12,347 nt of DNA from Campylobacteraceae bacterium (GTDB taxonomy: Bacteria > Campylobacterota > Campylobacteria > Campylobacterales > Sulfurovaceae). Location of the stretch: the NCBI GenBank assembly GCA_027063325.1, contig JAMOSA010000164.1, positions 1-12,347 on the forward strand, written 5' to 3'. Shown here in pieces: positions 1-6,200 of the stretch (position 1 is the stretch's first letter; every line of letters starts with the position of its first letter). The notes beneath the pieces are model-generated. The model was given only the letters and a program-made list of their open reading frames with translations. It did not search any database and was not told where the DNA came from. A program made the position numbers and the translations under genes.

Positions 1-183
1 CCAAATCTGATCACCTATAAATCCACCAAGTCCAGCTATAAGTATTGATATGGGCACATTCATATCACCTGTATGGGATAAAATTCCTGCCATTACAAGC
101 CCTGTCTCACCTTCTGCCATTGACCAAAAAAATAAAATAATATATCCATATTCTTTTAGCCATTCTATTAACATTTGTTCCAT
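1..183 (-). CDS. DedA-family (VTT domain) membrane protein, N-terminal part, cut by the window edge
   Basis: The frame is open from an ATG at 183 to the left edge, giving 61 residues. After a short start (MEQMLIEWLKEYG) there is a hydrophobic segment, then the acidic stretch WSMAEGETGLVMAGILSH, then a second hydrophobic glycine-rich segment ending GGFIGDQIW. A Glu/Gly-rich turn between the first helices followed by AGIL and a GG-F-GD motif is typical of DedA proteins, inner-membrane proteins linked to lipid carrier or phospholipid translocation and to envelope homeostasis. A GGAAA ribosome binding site lies just before the ATG. The preceding gene on the same strand ends 67 bases away, so read-through from the restriction-modification operon is possible. 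Most of the protein is outside the window, so the subfamily is uncertain. Confidence 0.8.
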   Translation of the reverse strand, partial: MEQMLIEWLKEYGYIILFFWSMAEGETGLVMAGILSHTGDMNVPISILIAGLGGFIGDQIW

Positions 184-250
184 TTATTTCCTTTAATCTA
201 TGTTTTTAAATCTCCTAAAAAGTATATTAACTAATTCAAAAATTGCTGAT

Positions 251-697
251 TTATAATAATATGCTTAATATAGTAACTATAAAAGATAACAATGCTACAT
301 ATAATGAAAAAACAGCCATTGAATATGTGTTTTTTCTATCAATTAATGCATCTAAATTATACCAATTATTCTGTAATTTTATAAGTGCAGATAATCCTTT
401 TCCTACAGACCAAGATTGTAAAAATGCCATTGATATTCCAGGTCCTCCTTGAACAGGTGTTTCTAATAATTCATAACATTCCTTAATTTGTCTATCATAT
501 TTAGCATTTAATTTATTTTTCTTATTTAATAACTCTTTTAACTTAAAAAAACTAATACAAGGCTTAAAAACACTAATTTTCTCACTTTCTTTTCTTATTT
601 CATCAATTTCTTTAATAATCTCTTCAATAACATTATTAATACTTAAAGTAGAAATAAAAATATCCCCATTTGTTTCCTTTGTATTTACTTCCATCAT
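251..697 (-). CDS. Unrecognised small protein with one C-terminal membrane helix, third gene of the restriction-modification operon
   Basis: I do not recognise this 148-residue protein. What can be seen: a charged, probably helical and coiled-coil-prone N-terminal part (about residues 20-75, rich in Lys, Glu and Ile), a short turn with PVQGGPG near 81-87, an aromatic middle part (FLQSWSVGKG), and a hydrophobic segment at about 126-148 that runs to the last residue. There is no signal peptide, so the layout fits a tail-anchored cytoplasmic protein. The start is one of two adjacent ATGs (697 or 694) behind an AAAGGAT ribosome binding site. The gap to the methyltransferase stop is 13 bases, so the two are almost certainly co-transcribed. 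Base use is as AT-rich as the nuclease and methyltransferase genes, suggesting shared acquisition. A defence accessory or membrane effector is possible, but this rests only on position. Confidence 0.8.
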   Translation of the reverse strand: MMEVNTKETNGDIFISTLSINNVIEEIIKEIDEIRKESEKISVFKPCISFFKLKELLNKKNKLNAKYDRQIKECYELLETPVQGGPGISMAFLQSWSVGKGLSALIKLQNNWYNLDALIDRKNTYSMAVFSLYVALLSFIVTILSILL

Positions 698-710
698 TTT
701 ATCCTTTTAA

Positions 711-1991
711 CTAATGTTTTTTACAATGTAAATAATACTCATCCAATAACTTTTTACAACTTTTACCTAAAGCATTAGATAATGGAGGTGGTACGGCATT
801 ACCAACATGCTCACATCTTTTAGAATGGTTTCCAAAAAATTTATAATTTAATGGAAAACCTGTAATGGTTGCCGCTTCCCTCACTGTAATAGAACGATGT
901 TCTTTTGGATGAACTGGAAAATTACTATGTCCTGGAACTAAAGTAGGACTAGGTTTGTCTCCATGCAATCTCATAGTGCTACCACGAGAATAAAATTTAC
1001 TAATTTTTAAATGTTCTGGTAATTTATCAATATGGTTCGCAATACTTTCCCCTTCTGGAATATACTTAAATCTTTCAACTGTTTTCGGAGCATGATTCAT
1101 AGATTTATTATCAATATCTTTAGCATTACTATAATCAATTAACTTTAAAGCATCATTTACAGTTTTTGGCTTTTTATATTTTAAATTTTTTAAATTTTCA
1201 TCTAAGTTTCTCATTAAACTCTCATCCATATAAATCGGTTTTGGAAATTCAAATTCTATATCTATATCAGCTCTAATTGCAACAATAATAATTCTTTCTC
1301 TTTTTGTACTTGCTCCATACCAAGCAGAATTTAAGATTTTATGTTTTACTTTATATCCAATTTTTTTATACATTGCGTAAATATCATCTAATACACCTAC
1401 TAAATATCCATTTTCATTAAGAATTTTTAACATTTCTTCTTTTTTTTGTCTAAGTATTTTTCCTTGTTTTTCAATTTCATCTGTAATTTTATTATCTTTT
1501 CTTAATTTTGCTTTTAATCCTTTAAAATTTTCTAATTCTTTCCATAAGATATCAACTTCTTTTTTAATACTTTCTGGAGTATCTATTGACAACACTTTAG
1601 CATTTACAATACCTGGAACATTTTCAATCAAACTAATTTTTGGTTGTATTTGTTCTACAAGTTCAATTTGTTTATGATAAAAATAGTTTCTTTCATCATT
1701 TGGAGATCTTTCACCTGCAAGAGAAAAACCTTTACATACAATACCTCCAAAAAATACATCTAACTCACCAACTTTCATATTCGTTCTTTCTAAAATATCT
1801 TTACCATCAACTTCTAATATAGAACGATTATCAATATATGCCGTATCTTTAATATGAGGATTATTATATATTAATGTCTCCAAACAAGTAGGTTCTATAT
1901 CATTGACATATTTTGATATAAAACCATTTTTACAAAATCCTATATGAGCCCCTCCTGCACCAACAAAAGTTTCAAATATTGTATAAGACAT
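711..1991 (-). CDS. DNA (cytosine-5-)-methyltransferase of a type II restriction-modification system
   Basis: This 426-residue enzyme transfers a methyl group from S-adenosylmethionine to C5 of cytosine in a specific DNA site, protecting the host from the nuclease encoded just upstream. The conserved blocks appear in order: motif I FETFVGAGGAHIGF (6-19), motif IV GGIVCKGFSLAGER (82-95) with catalytic Cys86, ENV (123-125), motif VIII around STKRERIIIVAIR (228-240), a target-recognition region at about 245-360 ending in RLHGDKPSPTLV, motif IX RSITVREAATITGFP (366-380) and motif X HVGNAVPPPLSNALG (395-409). Two oddities are the motif IV variant VCKGFS instead of the usual PPCQGFS, and a Lys/Glu-rich insert at about 136-190 that looks helical. 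The ATG overlaps the nuclease stop codon (TAATG), implying translational coupling. The recognition site cannot be read from the sequence. Confidence 0.95.
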   Translation of the reverse strand: MSYTIFETFVGAGGAHIGFCKNGFISKYVNDIEPTCLETLIYNNPHIKDTAYIDNRSILEVDGKDILERTNMKVGELDVFFGGIVCKGFSLAGERSPNDERNYFYHKQIELVEQIQPKISLIENVPGIVNAKVLSIDTPESIKKEVDILWKELENFKGLKAKLRKDNKITDEIEKQGKILRQKKEEMLKILNENGYLVGVLDDIYAMYKKIGYKVKHKILNSAWYGASTKRERIIIVAIRADIDIEFEFPKPIYMDESLMRNLDENLKNLKYKKPKTVNDALKLIDYSNAKDIDNKSMNHAPKTVERFKYIPEGESIANHIDKLPEHLKISKFYSRGSTMRLHGDKPSPTLVPGHSNFPVHPKEHRSITVREAATITGFPLNYKFFGNHSKRCEHVGNAVPPPLSNALGKSCKKLLDEYYLHCKKH

Positions 1992-3085
1992 TAAAGACTC
2001 CTTACTAAATTATTATATCTATCTATATATTGATATGCTTTACTATATTGTTTTATTTTGTCTTGCAATGATAGCTCATTTAATTGCAATGGATAATATT
2101 TAATATTTCTTTGACTATTTCTAGGAAGAAAATCTATACATCCAAAATCATCTCTTAATATATTTAACCAACTAGAAATATATCTACCCTCTGACTCAGT
2201 CAAAAATAAAACATCTCTATTTCCATATTTTTTATAAATAATTTCTCTAATTTGTTGGTTATTCAAGTTAATCTTATTATGACCATTAAAAACTTCATAA
2301 ATTTCATTTACATAAGGTTGCATATATGAAAACATAAATTTAGAAGCAAATTGTTCAAATGATAAATGGGCTAATGTTATTCCAAATGGAGATGGTAAAT
2401 TTTGACTAGTAATTAATCCTAAAGATGAAAGTGTAATAAAAGCATTTCTCCAATTGTTATTGTTTTGAGTTTCTATTTGTCTTAAATAATTTAATTCTAA
2501 CTTTTTTCTATCAATTGAATTATATCCTTTGAATTGTAAAAACGCTAAAAATTTTAAAAGTATATAATATTCATATATTCTATTATCTCTAAAATAATAT
2601 TGAGATATTGTTACAAGATTTGAATAAGTTGCTTGAGCCAATTTATCTAATTCGCTTTGTTCAATTTTTCTTACAATATTGTTAAATTCATTAATTTCAA
2701 ATAATAAAGTTGTATTTGGATACTTAAACATTCCAATATTAAAACTATTATCTTTTACAACAGATGATGGAAACAATAATATTGAATTAAAATTATAACT
2801 AAAATTATATCCTCGAGGTGAAATATTCTTTTTATAAAAAAACTCATATTGTAGAGATTGACCAATGCCTCTTACATAATCGGTTACCCCAATATCACTA
2901 GCTTTACATTCTATAATTGCTTTTATTTCATTATTATCTATCAATGTAAAATCTGCTGTTATACCATTAATGTAAGTGTCTTCATGAATATATTTGGTAT
3001 AATCAGATAATGATAAAATACTATTAATTCCACTTCTTATTTCAGGTCTATGTAATATTAAATCATGGACTAAATTTTCTCTCAT
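1991..3085 (-). CDS. Probable type II restriction endonuclease, PD-(D/E)XK fold
   Basis: This 364-residue protein is most likely the DNA-cutting partner of the following methyltransferase. The N-terminal part holds a plausible PD-(D/E)XK core: Asp45 in GITADFTLID, then after 13 residues Glu59-Cys60-Lys61 in KAIIECKASD, followed by a helix with RGIGQSLQYEFF (72-83) where Gln76 and Gln79 could complete the site. The rest (about 130-364) is rich in Ile, Asn and aromatic residues and may hold DNA-recognition and helical domains; I see no known motif there. The ATG at 3085 has a good AAGGAAAA ribosome binding site. The stop overlaps the methyltransferase start by one base. No controller gene is visible, so timing of nuclease against methylase would have to come from the promoter region or from translation. 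Overall similarity to a named enzyme is not recognised, so the call rests on the core motif and on position. Confidence 0.75.
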   Translation of the reverse strand: MRENLVHDLILHRPEIRSGINSILSLSDYTKYIHEDTYINGITADFTLIDNNEIKAIIECKASDIGVTDYVRGIGQSLQYEFFYKKNISPRGYNFSYNFNSILLFPSSVVKDNSFNIGMFKYPNTTLLFEINEFNNIVRKIEQSELDKLAQATYSNLVTISQYYFRDNRIYEYYILLKFLAFLQFKGYNSIDRKKLELNYLRQIETQNNNNWRNAFITLSSLGLITSQNLPSPFGITLAHLSFEQFASKFMFSYMQPYVNEIYEVFNGHNKINLNNQQIREIIYKKYGNRDVLFLTESEGRYISSWLNILRDDFGCIDFLPRNSQRNIKYYPLQLNELSLQDKIKQYSKAYQYIDRYNNLVRSL

Positions 3086-3110
3086 CTTTTTCCTTAATTA
3101 ATTTACACTA

Positions 3111-3116
3111 TTATAG
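3111..3116 (-). promoter_or_regulatory. Candidate -10 box for the restriction-modification operon
   Basis: On the minus strand this reads TATAAT in the context TACTATAATAG, 26 bases upstream of the nuclease ATG. No good -35 box is visible at the usual distance, which is normal for Campylobacterota. One copy of the GGACA-N3-TGTCC palindrome lies about 45 bases upstream of it. Confidence 0.5.
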
Positions 3117-3158
3117 TATTTTTTACCTATAAAACTTATTTGATAACTATTTATTAGA

Positions 3159-3171
3159 GGACATTATATCC
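3159..3171. repeat. GGACA-N3-TGTCC palindrome, copy 1 (one mismatch)
   Basis: Reads GGACATTATATCC, preceded by TTAGA. The right arm is TATCC instead of TGTCC. It lies upstream of the -10 box of the restriction-modification operon. The TAGA flank and left arm are shared with the other two copies. Confidence 0.6.
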
Positions 3172-3271
3172 CCTACAGCCTTAAAAGCACTATTAGCAGA
3201 ACATATAAGATGTCTTACTAAAAGATAAAAAACAACAAAAAAATGTCAATTTGAAATATTTTAAAACAATT

Positions 3272-3307
3272 TTAGTTATTTTTAAATATAGTTATAAAAA
3301 CAACTAA
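3272..3307. repeat. Imperfect 13-base AT-rich inverted repeat
   Basis: TTAGTTATTTTTA (3272-3284) and TAAAAACAACTAA (3295-3307) can pair at 12 of 13 positions around a 10-base loop. There is no T-run after it on either strand. Function is unknown; chance is possible in such AT-rich DNA. Confidence 0.4.
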
Positions 3308-3338
3308 TGTCCTTTTTGACCTAAAATAGCCATTATCT

Positions 3339-3390
3339 GGACATTTTGTCCTCTAATTGTTTATATAGGGCAATAGAGGACAAAATGTCT
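3339..3390. repeat. Pair of GGACA-N3-TGTCC palindromes forming a 16-base perfect inverted repeat
   Basis: Copy 2 is GGACATTTTGTCC (3339-3351, perfect arms) and copy 3 is GGACAAAATGTCT (3378-3390, one mismatch). They point in opposite directions: GACATTTTGTCCTCTA (3340-3355) and TAGAGGACAAAATGTC (3374-3389) are exact reverse complements around an 18-base spacer holding TTTATATAGGG. The spacer could hold a -10 box for the decayed integrase gene that starts at 3413, so the palindromes look like operators flanking a promoter. Recombinase binding sites are the alternative reading. Confidence 0.75.
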
Positions 3391-3412
3391 TTTTAATTAT
3401 GAAGGAGAAATC

Positions 3413-3475
3413 ATGAAACCAAAAAGAAAATTATTGGATATTGTATGAGATAAGATAGGATTTAAACATTATAAT
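3413..3475 (+). pseudogene. Decayed start of an IntI-like tyrosine integrase gene
   Basis: A GAAGGAG ribosome binding site precedes an ATG at 3413. The frame reads MKPKRKLLDIV, stop, DKIGFKHYN, stop. This lines up with the N-terminal SAM-like domain of integron-type and related phage integrases, whose members read K-LLD-x-[VL]-R-[DE]-x-I-R-[YFL]-x-HYS-x-RTE. The first stop (TGA) sits where those proteins have Arg, one base change from AGA, and the Gly of KIGF also sits where Arg is usual. After about 20 codons the resemblance ends and no catalytic domain follows within the gap. It is therefore a remnant, not a working gene. The match is from memory of the family and is short, so some doubt remains. 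Confidence 0.6.
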
Positions 3476-3619
3476 TGAACTACTTGCAAATTAAACCTTT
3501 ATCAAGTAGCTAATTTCACCCTATAGATATTTTTGAGAGAAAAAAATCTCTCTGAGAATTATTATCAATATTTTACCTCGATTTTACCCATTTTCACTCC
3601 ATAGTTTATGCTCTGGTGT

Positions 3620-3770
3620 CTAAAATTCATCTGTTTCTTTCTTCTGTTGTTCAGCTTCTATGTAACAAGCTGTAAACTCTGCTAAATACAGACAGACAAG
3701 ATTCCAAATGCAATTACTGAAGCCACTTTAGAAGAGCCTTGATAGTAAATTTTATCACACCCAAAATCAT
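3620..3770 (-). pseudogene. Possible frameshifted small reading frame downstream of the Xer recombinase
   Basis: On the minus strand an ATG at 3770 opens MILGVIKFTIKALLKWLQ and then meets a stop (3714-3716). Shifting frame by one base near that point continues as NCIWNLVCLYLAEFTACYIEA and ends EQQKKETDEF before a TAG at 3620-3622. Joined, this would be a protein of about 50 residues with a hydrophobic middle and a charged tail. An AGAGG lies a little upstream of the ATG. I do not recognise a family. Chance cannot be ruled out for so short a frame. Confidence 0.3.
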
Positions 3771-3829
3771 CTTAGTGTGCCTCTTTACAATTTAGATGCT
3801 GATTCAAATGAGCCACTTGCATATTATTT

Positions 3830-4669
3830 TTACCCCAACGGGTGAGCATTTTTGTACTCATTGAGTTTTGCACTGCTGCTTAGTTTTGTATATATCTGGG
3901 TTGTTACCATACTGGAGTGTCCTAGCAACTGGCTTACATCACTAATTCTTGCACCACTGTTTAACAGGTGGGTTGCAAATGAGTGTCTTAGCTGGTGGGG
4001 AGTTGCATATATACCGTGTGAAGCAAAGAGTTTGGATACTATATATCTAAGCTGAGAACTCTTTAATCTCTTGCCCTCTTTTTCAAAAAGCCATCTGTTG
4101 GCAGGATAGAGTGCCAAATAATTTTGTATAGTACTCTCTACTGCTGGTGGCAAGGGTATTTGGCGTGTTTTGTTTCCTTTGCCAGTTACTTCTACCCAAC
4201 CTCTTTTGATACTCTCAACTTTCAAATACTCTACCTCTCCAATCCTCAAACCGGCTCCATAAAGCAAAGATATAAGGGCTTTTTGCATAATATCAGCACT
4301 CTTTAGCACCTCTGTTATATAATCTTGCTCTATTGGTTTTGGTAGTTTTTGGGGTGTCTTTATACTCTCAGCACCCTTTATGGTAATTTTTACCTTGTAG
4401 TATTTGTATATAAAGCTGACAAATGAGCGAATAGAGCTGAGTTTGCGTGATATAGTCTTTTTGGCATTACCTGTAATGGTCAATCTGTATGGCACAATAT
4501 CTAATACTATTTTATCTGATTCATATATAATATCAGAGTGTTTTAGCATCTGCTTTAGTGTGATTGAGTAGCTTCTTTGGGTAGAGGCACTATAGCCTCT
4601 TGTTGATACCAAATACTCTAAATATCTATCTATCCAGTTTGAGAGTATATCTTTGTTTATCTGCTCCAC
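3830..4669 (-). CDS. Xer-type tyrosine recombinase
   Basis: This 279-residue protein is a site-specific tyrosine recombinase. An N-terminal core-binding (SAM-like) domain covers about residues 8-95 (WIDRYLEYLVSTRGYS), and the catalytic domain about 110-270. All catalytic residues are visible: Arg142 in GAGLRIGE, Lys164 in VTGKGNKTR, His225 and Arg228 in TPHQLRHSFATHLL, His251 in LLGHSS, and the nucleophile Tyr260 in TTQIYTKL. Length and layout match XerC/XerD-like enzymes, which resolve chromosome dimers at dif-type sites; it is shorter than the roughly 350-residue XerH of Campylobacter and Helicobacter, so whether it serves dif or another site is open. The start is GTG at 4669, directly after the gltX stop with no base between; an AGGAG in the end of gltX serves it. 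It is presumably co-transcribed with gltX. Confidence 0.9.
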   Translation of the reverse strand: MEQINKDILSNWIDRYLEYLVSTRGYSASTQRSYSITLKQMLKHSDIIYESDKIVLDIVPYRLTITGNAKKTISRKLSSIRSFVSFIYKYYKVKITIKGAESIKTPQKLPKPIEQDYITEVLKSADIMQKALISLLYGAGLRIGEVEYLKVESIKRGWVEVTGKGNKTRQIPLPPAVESTIQNYLALYPANRWLFEKEGKRLKSSQLRYIVSKLFASHGIYATPHQLRHSFATHLLNSGARISDVSQLLGHSSMVTTQIYTKLSSSAKLNEYKNAHPLG

Positions 4670-6061
4670 CTACTCTTTTATCTCCTGTAATGCTCTGTCT
4701 ATTCTATCTATTGTCTCATCAACTCCAATTATTGCCATCACTTCATCCATACCAGGACCACTCATTTGACCTAGCAGTGCTACTCTAAGAGGTTGTCCTA
4801 GTTTGCCAAAGCCTATCTCATTACTCTTTACAAAGTGTTCCATTACAGCATGATAATCAATTGGTAGATGCAGAGGCTTGTTCCACTCTTTTAGCATAGT
4901 TGCAAACCCTTTTAAAATCTCTTTTGCATTTCCTTTAAAGGCTTTCTTTTTGGCCTTTTCATCATATGCAGTTGGTGGTGATATAATCATATCTATCTGT
5001 TGTGCTAACTCTTTTAGTGTTTTGCTTCTGATTTTGGTAGCATCAAGAAGCATCTCTAATCTATCATGGTTTGATATATGTACTCCAAACTCTTGTAATA
5101 GATTTGCTAATCTTTCATTTGTGGTATTGTTGATATAGTGTCCATTTAACCAAATTAGTTTATCTATATTATAACTAGATGCACTCTTATTTATATTTTT
5201 TGGATCAAAATACTCCAACATCTCTTCTATACTAAATATCTCCTGATCACCTCTACTCCAACCAAGTCTTACCAAAAAATTAAGTAGTGCTTCTGGTAAA
5301 AAGCCCATTTTCTTATACTCCATTACATCCAAAGCACCATCTCTTTTGGATAACTTTTTACCCTGTTCATTGTGTATCATAGCTACATGATAAAATTTTG
5401 GAGGAGTAAAGCCCAAAGCTTCATATACAACCAATTGTTTTGGAGTATTATATAGATGATCATCACCTCTGATTACATCAGTCAATCCCATAAGGGCATC
5501 ATCAATAGCTACTACAAAGTTATATGTGGGTGTACCATCACTTCTTGCTATGATAAAATCATCAACCTCTGAAGCATCTATTGATATTTCACCCTTTACT
5601 CCATCATAAAATTCTATTTTACCCTCTTGTGGAGCTTTGATTCTGACTACTGGTTCAATTCCAGCAGGTGGTGTACCCCTAAAGTCTCTGTATCTGCCAT
5701 CATATCTGGGTCTCTCTCCATTTGCCATTTGAGAAGCTCTAAGTTCATCCAACTCCTCTTTACTCATATAGCAGTAGTATGCTTTATCCTCGGCTAAAAG
5801 TTGCTCAATATACTTTTTGTAGATATCAAATCTGTCTGATTGATATACTACTTCATCATCATAATCAAGTCCAACCCAATCAAAAGCTTCAAGTATAGCT
5901 TTGAGTGCATCTTGTGAATTTCTTGCCAAGTCTGTATCTTCTATACGAAGTAGAAATTTACCACCGTTTTTCCTAGCCCACAGCCATGAAAATAGAGCAG
6001 TTCTTAAACCTCCTATATGTAAATATCCAGTCGGAGAGGGAGCAAATCTAGTAACAACCAT
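4670..6061 (-). CDS. gltX: Glutamyl-tRNA synthetase
   Basis: The 463-residue cytoplasmic enzyme charges tRNA with glutamate using ATP. Class I signatures are present: RFAPSPTGYLHIGGLRTAL with the HIGH-type motif HIGG (15-18), and KLSKR (236-240) in GKKLSKRDGALDV. Other typical stretches are LRIEDTD (38-44) and GDDHLYNTPKQ (199-209). Only one Cys (Cys98, YYCYMS) lies in the region where zinc-type enzymes carry a Cys cluster, so this form probably lacks zinc. The anticodon-binding half covers about 320-463. Campylobacterota usually have two GltX proteins, one of which charges tRNA-Gln for later amidation; which one this is cannot be read here. The start has an AAAGG ribosome binding site, and a TAAAAT box lies upstream. 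The recombinase gene follows directly. Confidence 0.97.
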   Translation of the reverse strand: MVVTRFAPSPTGYLHIGGLRTALFSWLWARKNGGKFLLRIEDTDLARNSQDALKAILEAFDWVGLDYDDEVVYQSDRFDIYKKYIEQLLAEDKAYYCYMSKEELDELRASQMANGERPRYDGRYRDFRGTPPAGIEPVVRIKAPQEGKIEFYDGVKGEISIDASEVDDFIIARSDGTPTYNFVVAIDDALMGLTDVIRGDDHLYNTPKQLVVYEALGFTPPKFYHVAMIHNEQGKKLSKRDGALDVMEYKKMGFLPEALLNFLVRLGWSRGDQEIFSIEEMLEYFDPKNINKSASSYNIDKLIWLNGHYINNTTNERLANLLQEFGVHISNHDRLEMLLDATKIRSKTLKELAQQIDMIISPPTAYDEKAKKKAFKGNAKEILKGFATMLKEWNKPLHLPIDYHAVMEHFVKSNEIGFGKLGQPLRVALLGQMSGPGMDEVMAIIGVDETIDRIDRALQEIKE

Positions 6062-6089
6062 AATATATAGCCTTTATACAAATTTTTGA

Positions 6090-6102
6090 TTATGCAATTT
6101 TA
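6090..6102 (-). promoter_or_regulatory. Candidate -10 region of gltX
   Basis: On the minus strand it reads TAAAATTGCATAA, with the -10 box TAAAAT at 6102-6097 preceded by TTTTAGGG. The same 13 bases occur in the murA promoter region (10341-10329), which supports a promoter role. No -35 box is seen. Confidence 0.5.
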
Positions 6103-6159
6103 CCCTAAAATGCATTCTGTAATATATATCTTGTAATGCCTTTTATGATAGATTTTGGA

Positions 6160-6165
6160 TATAAT
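6160..6165 (+). promoter_or_regulatory. Candidate -10 box of the leuD-leuB operon
   Basis: TATAAT within TTTTGGATATAATCGC, 35 bases upstream of the leuD start. The TTGGATATAAT form recurs before the gene at 10634 and, as TTGGATACAAT, before the gene at 11345. No -35 box fits, as is usual for the vegetative sigma factor of this phylum. Confidence 0.65.
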
Positions 6166-6200
6166 CGCACAAATAGAGCCAATTTTAGACTAAAGGAACC

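Larger units (their letters stand above)
3086..3829. other. 744-base gap with no intact gene: probable scar of mobile DNA
   Basis: No intact reading frame with a credible start is found between the restriction nuclease and the Xer-type recombinase. The gap holds the promoter of the restriction-modification operon, three palindromes of the form GGACA-N3-TGTCC, an imperfect 13-base inverted repeat at 3272-3307, the decayed start of an integrase gene at 3413, a 7-base inverted repeat (CTACTTG at 3480-3486 and CAAGTAG at 3503-3509), a GAGAGA/TCTCTC hairpin at 3535-3552 without a T-run after it, and a frameshifted small frame at 3620-3770 on the minus strand. The mixture suggests a degraded insertion boundary. 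Confidence 0.6.

Noticed and set aside
3413..3475. In-frame TGA codons in the integrase remnant as recoded Trp or selenocysteine
   Set aside because: The family has Arg at the first position, no downstream catalytic domain follows, and other genes in the window use the standard code, so decay is the simpler reading.
3480..3509. CTACTTG/CAAGTAG inverted repeat as a recombination site
   Set aside because: The arms are only 7 bases with a 16-base spacer and match no known core site. In AT-rich DNA this is easily chance.
3852..4306. Plus-strand frames of 60-67 codons
   Set aside because: They are antisense to the recombinase gene and have no start signals.
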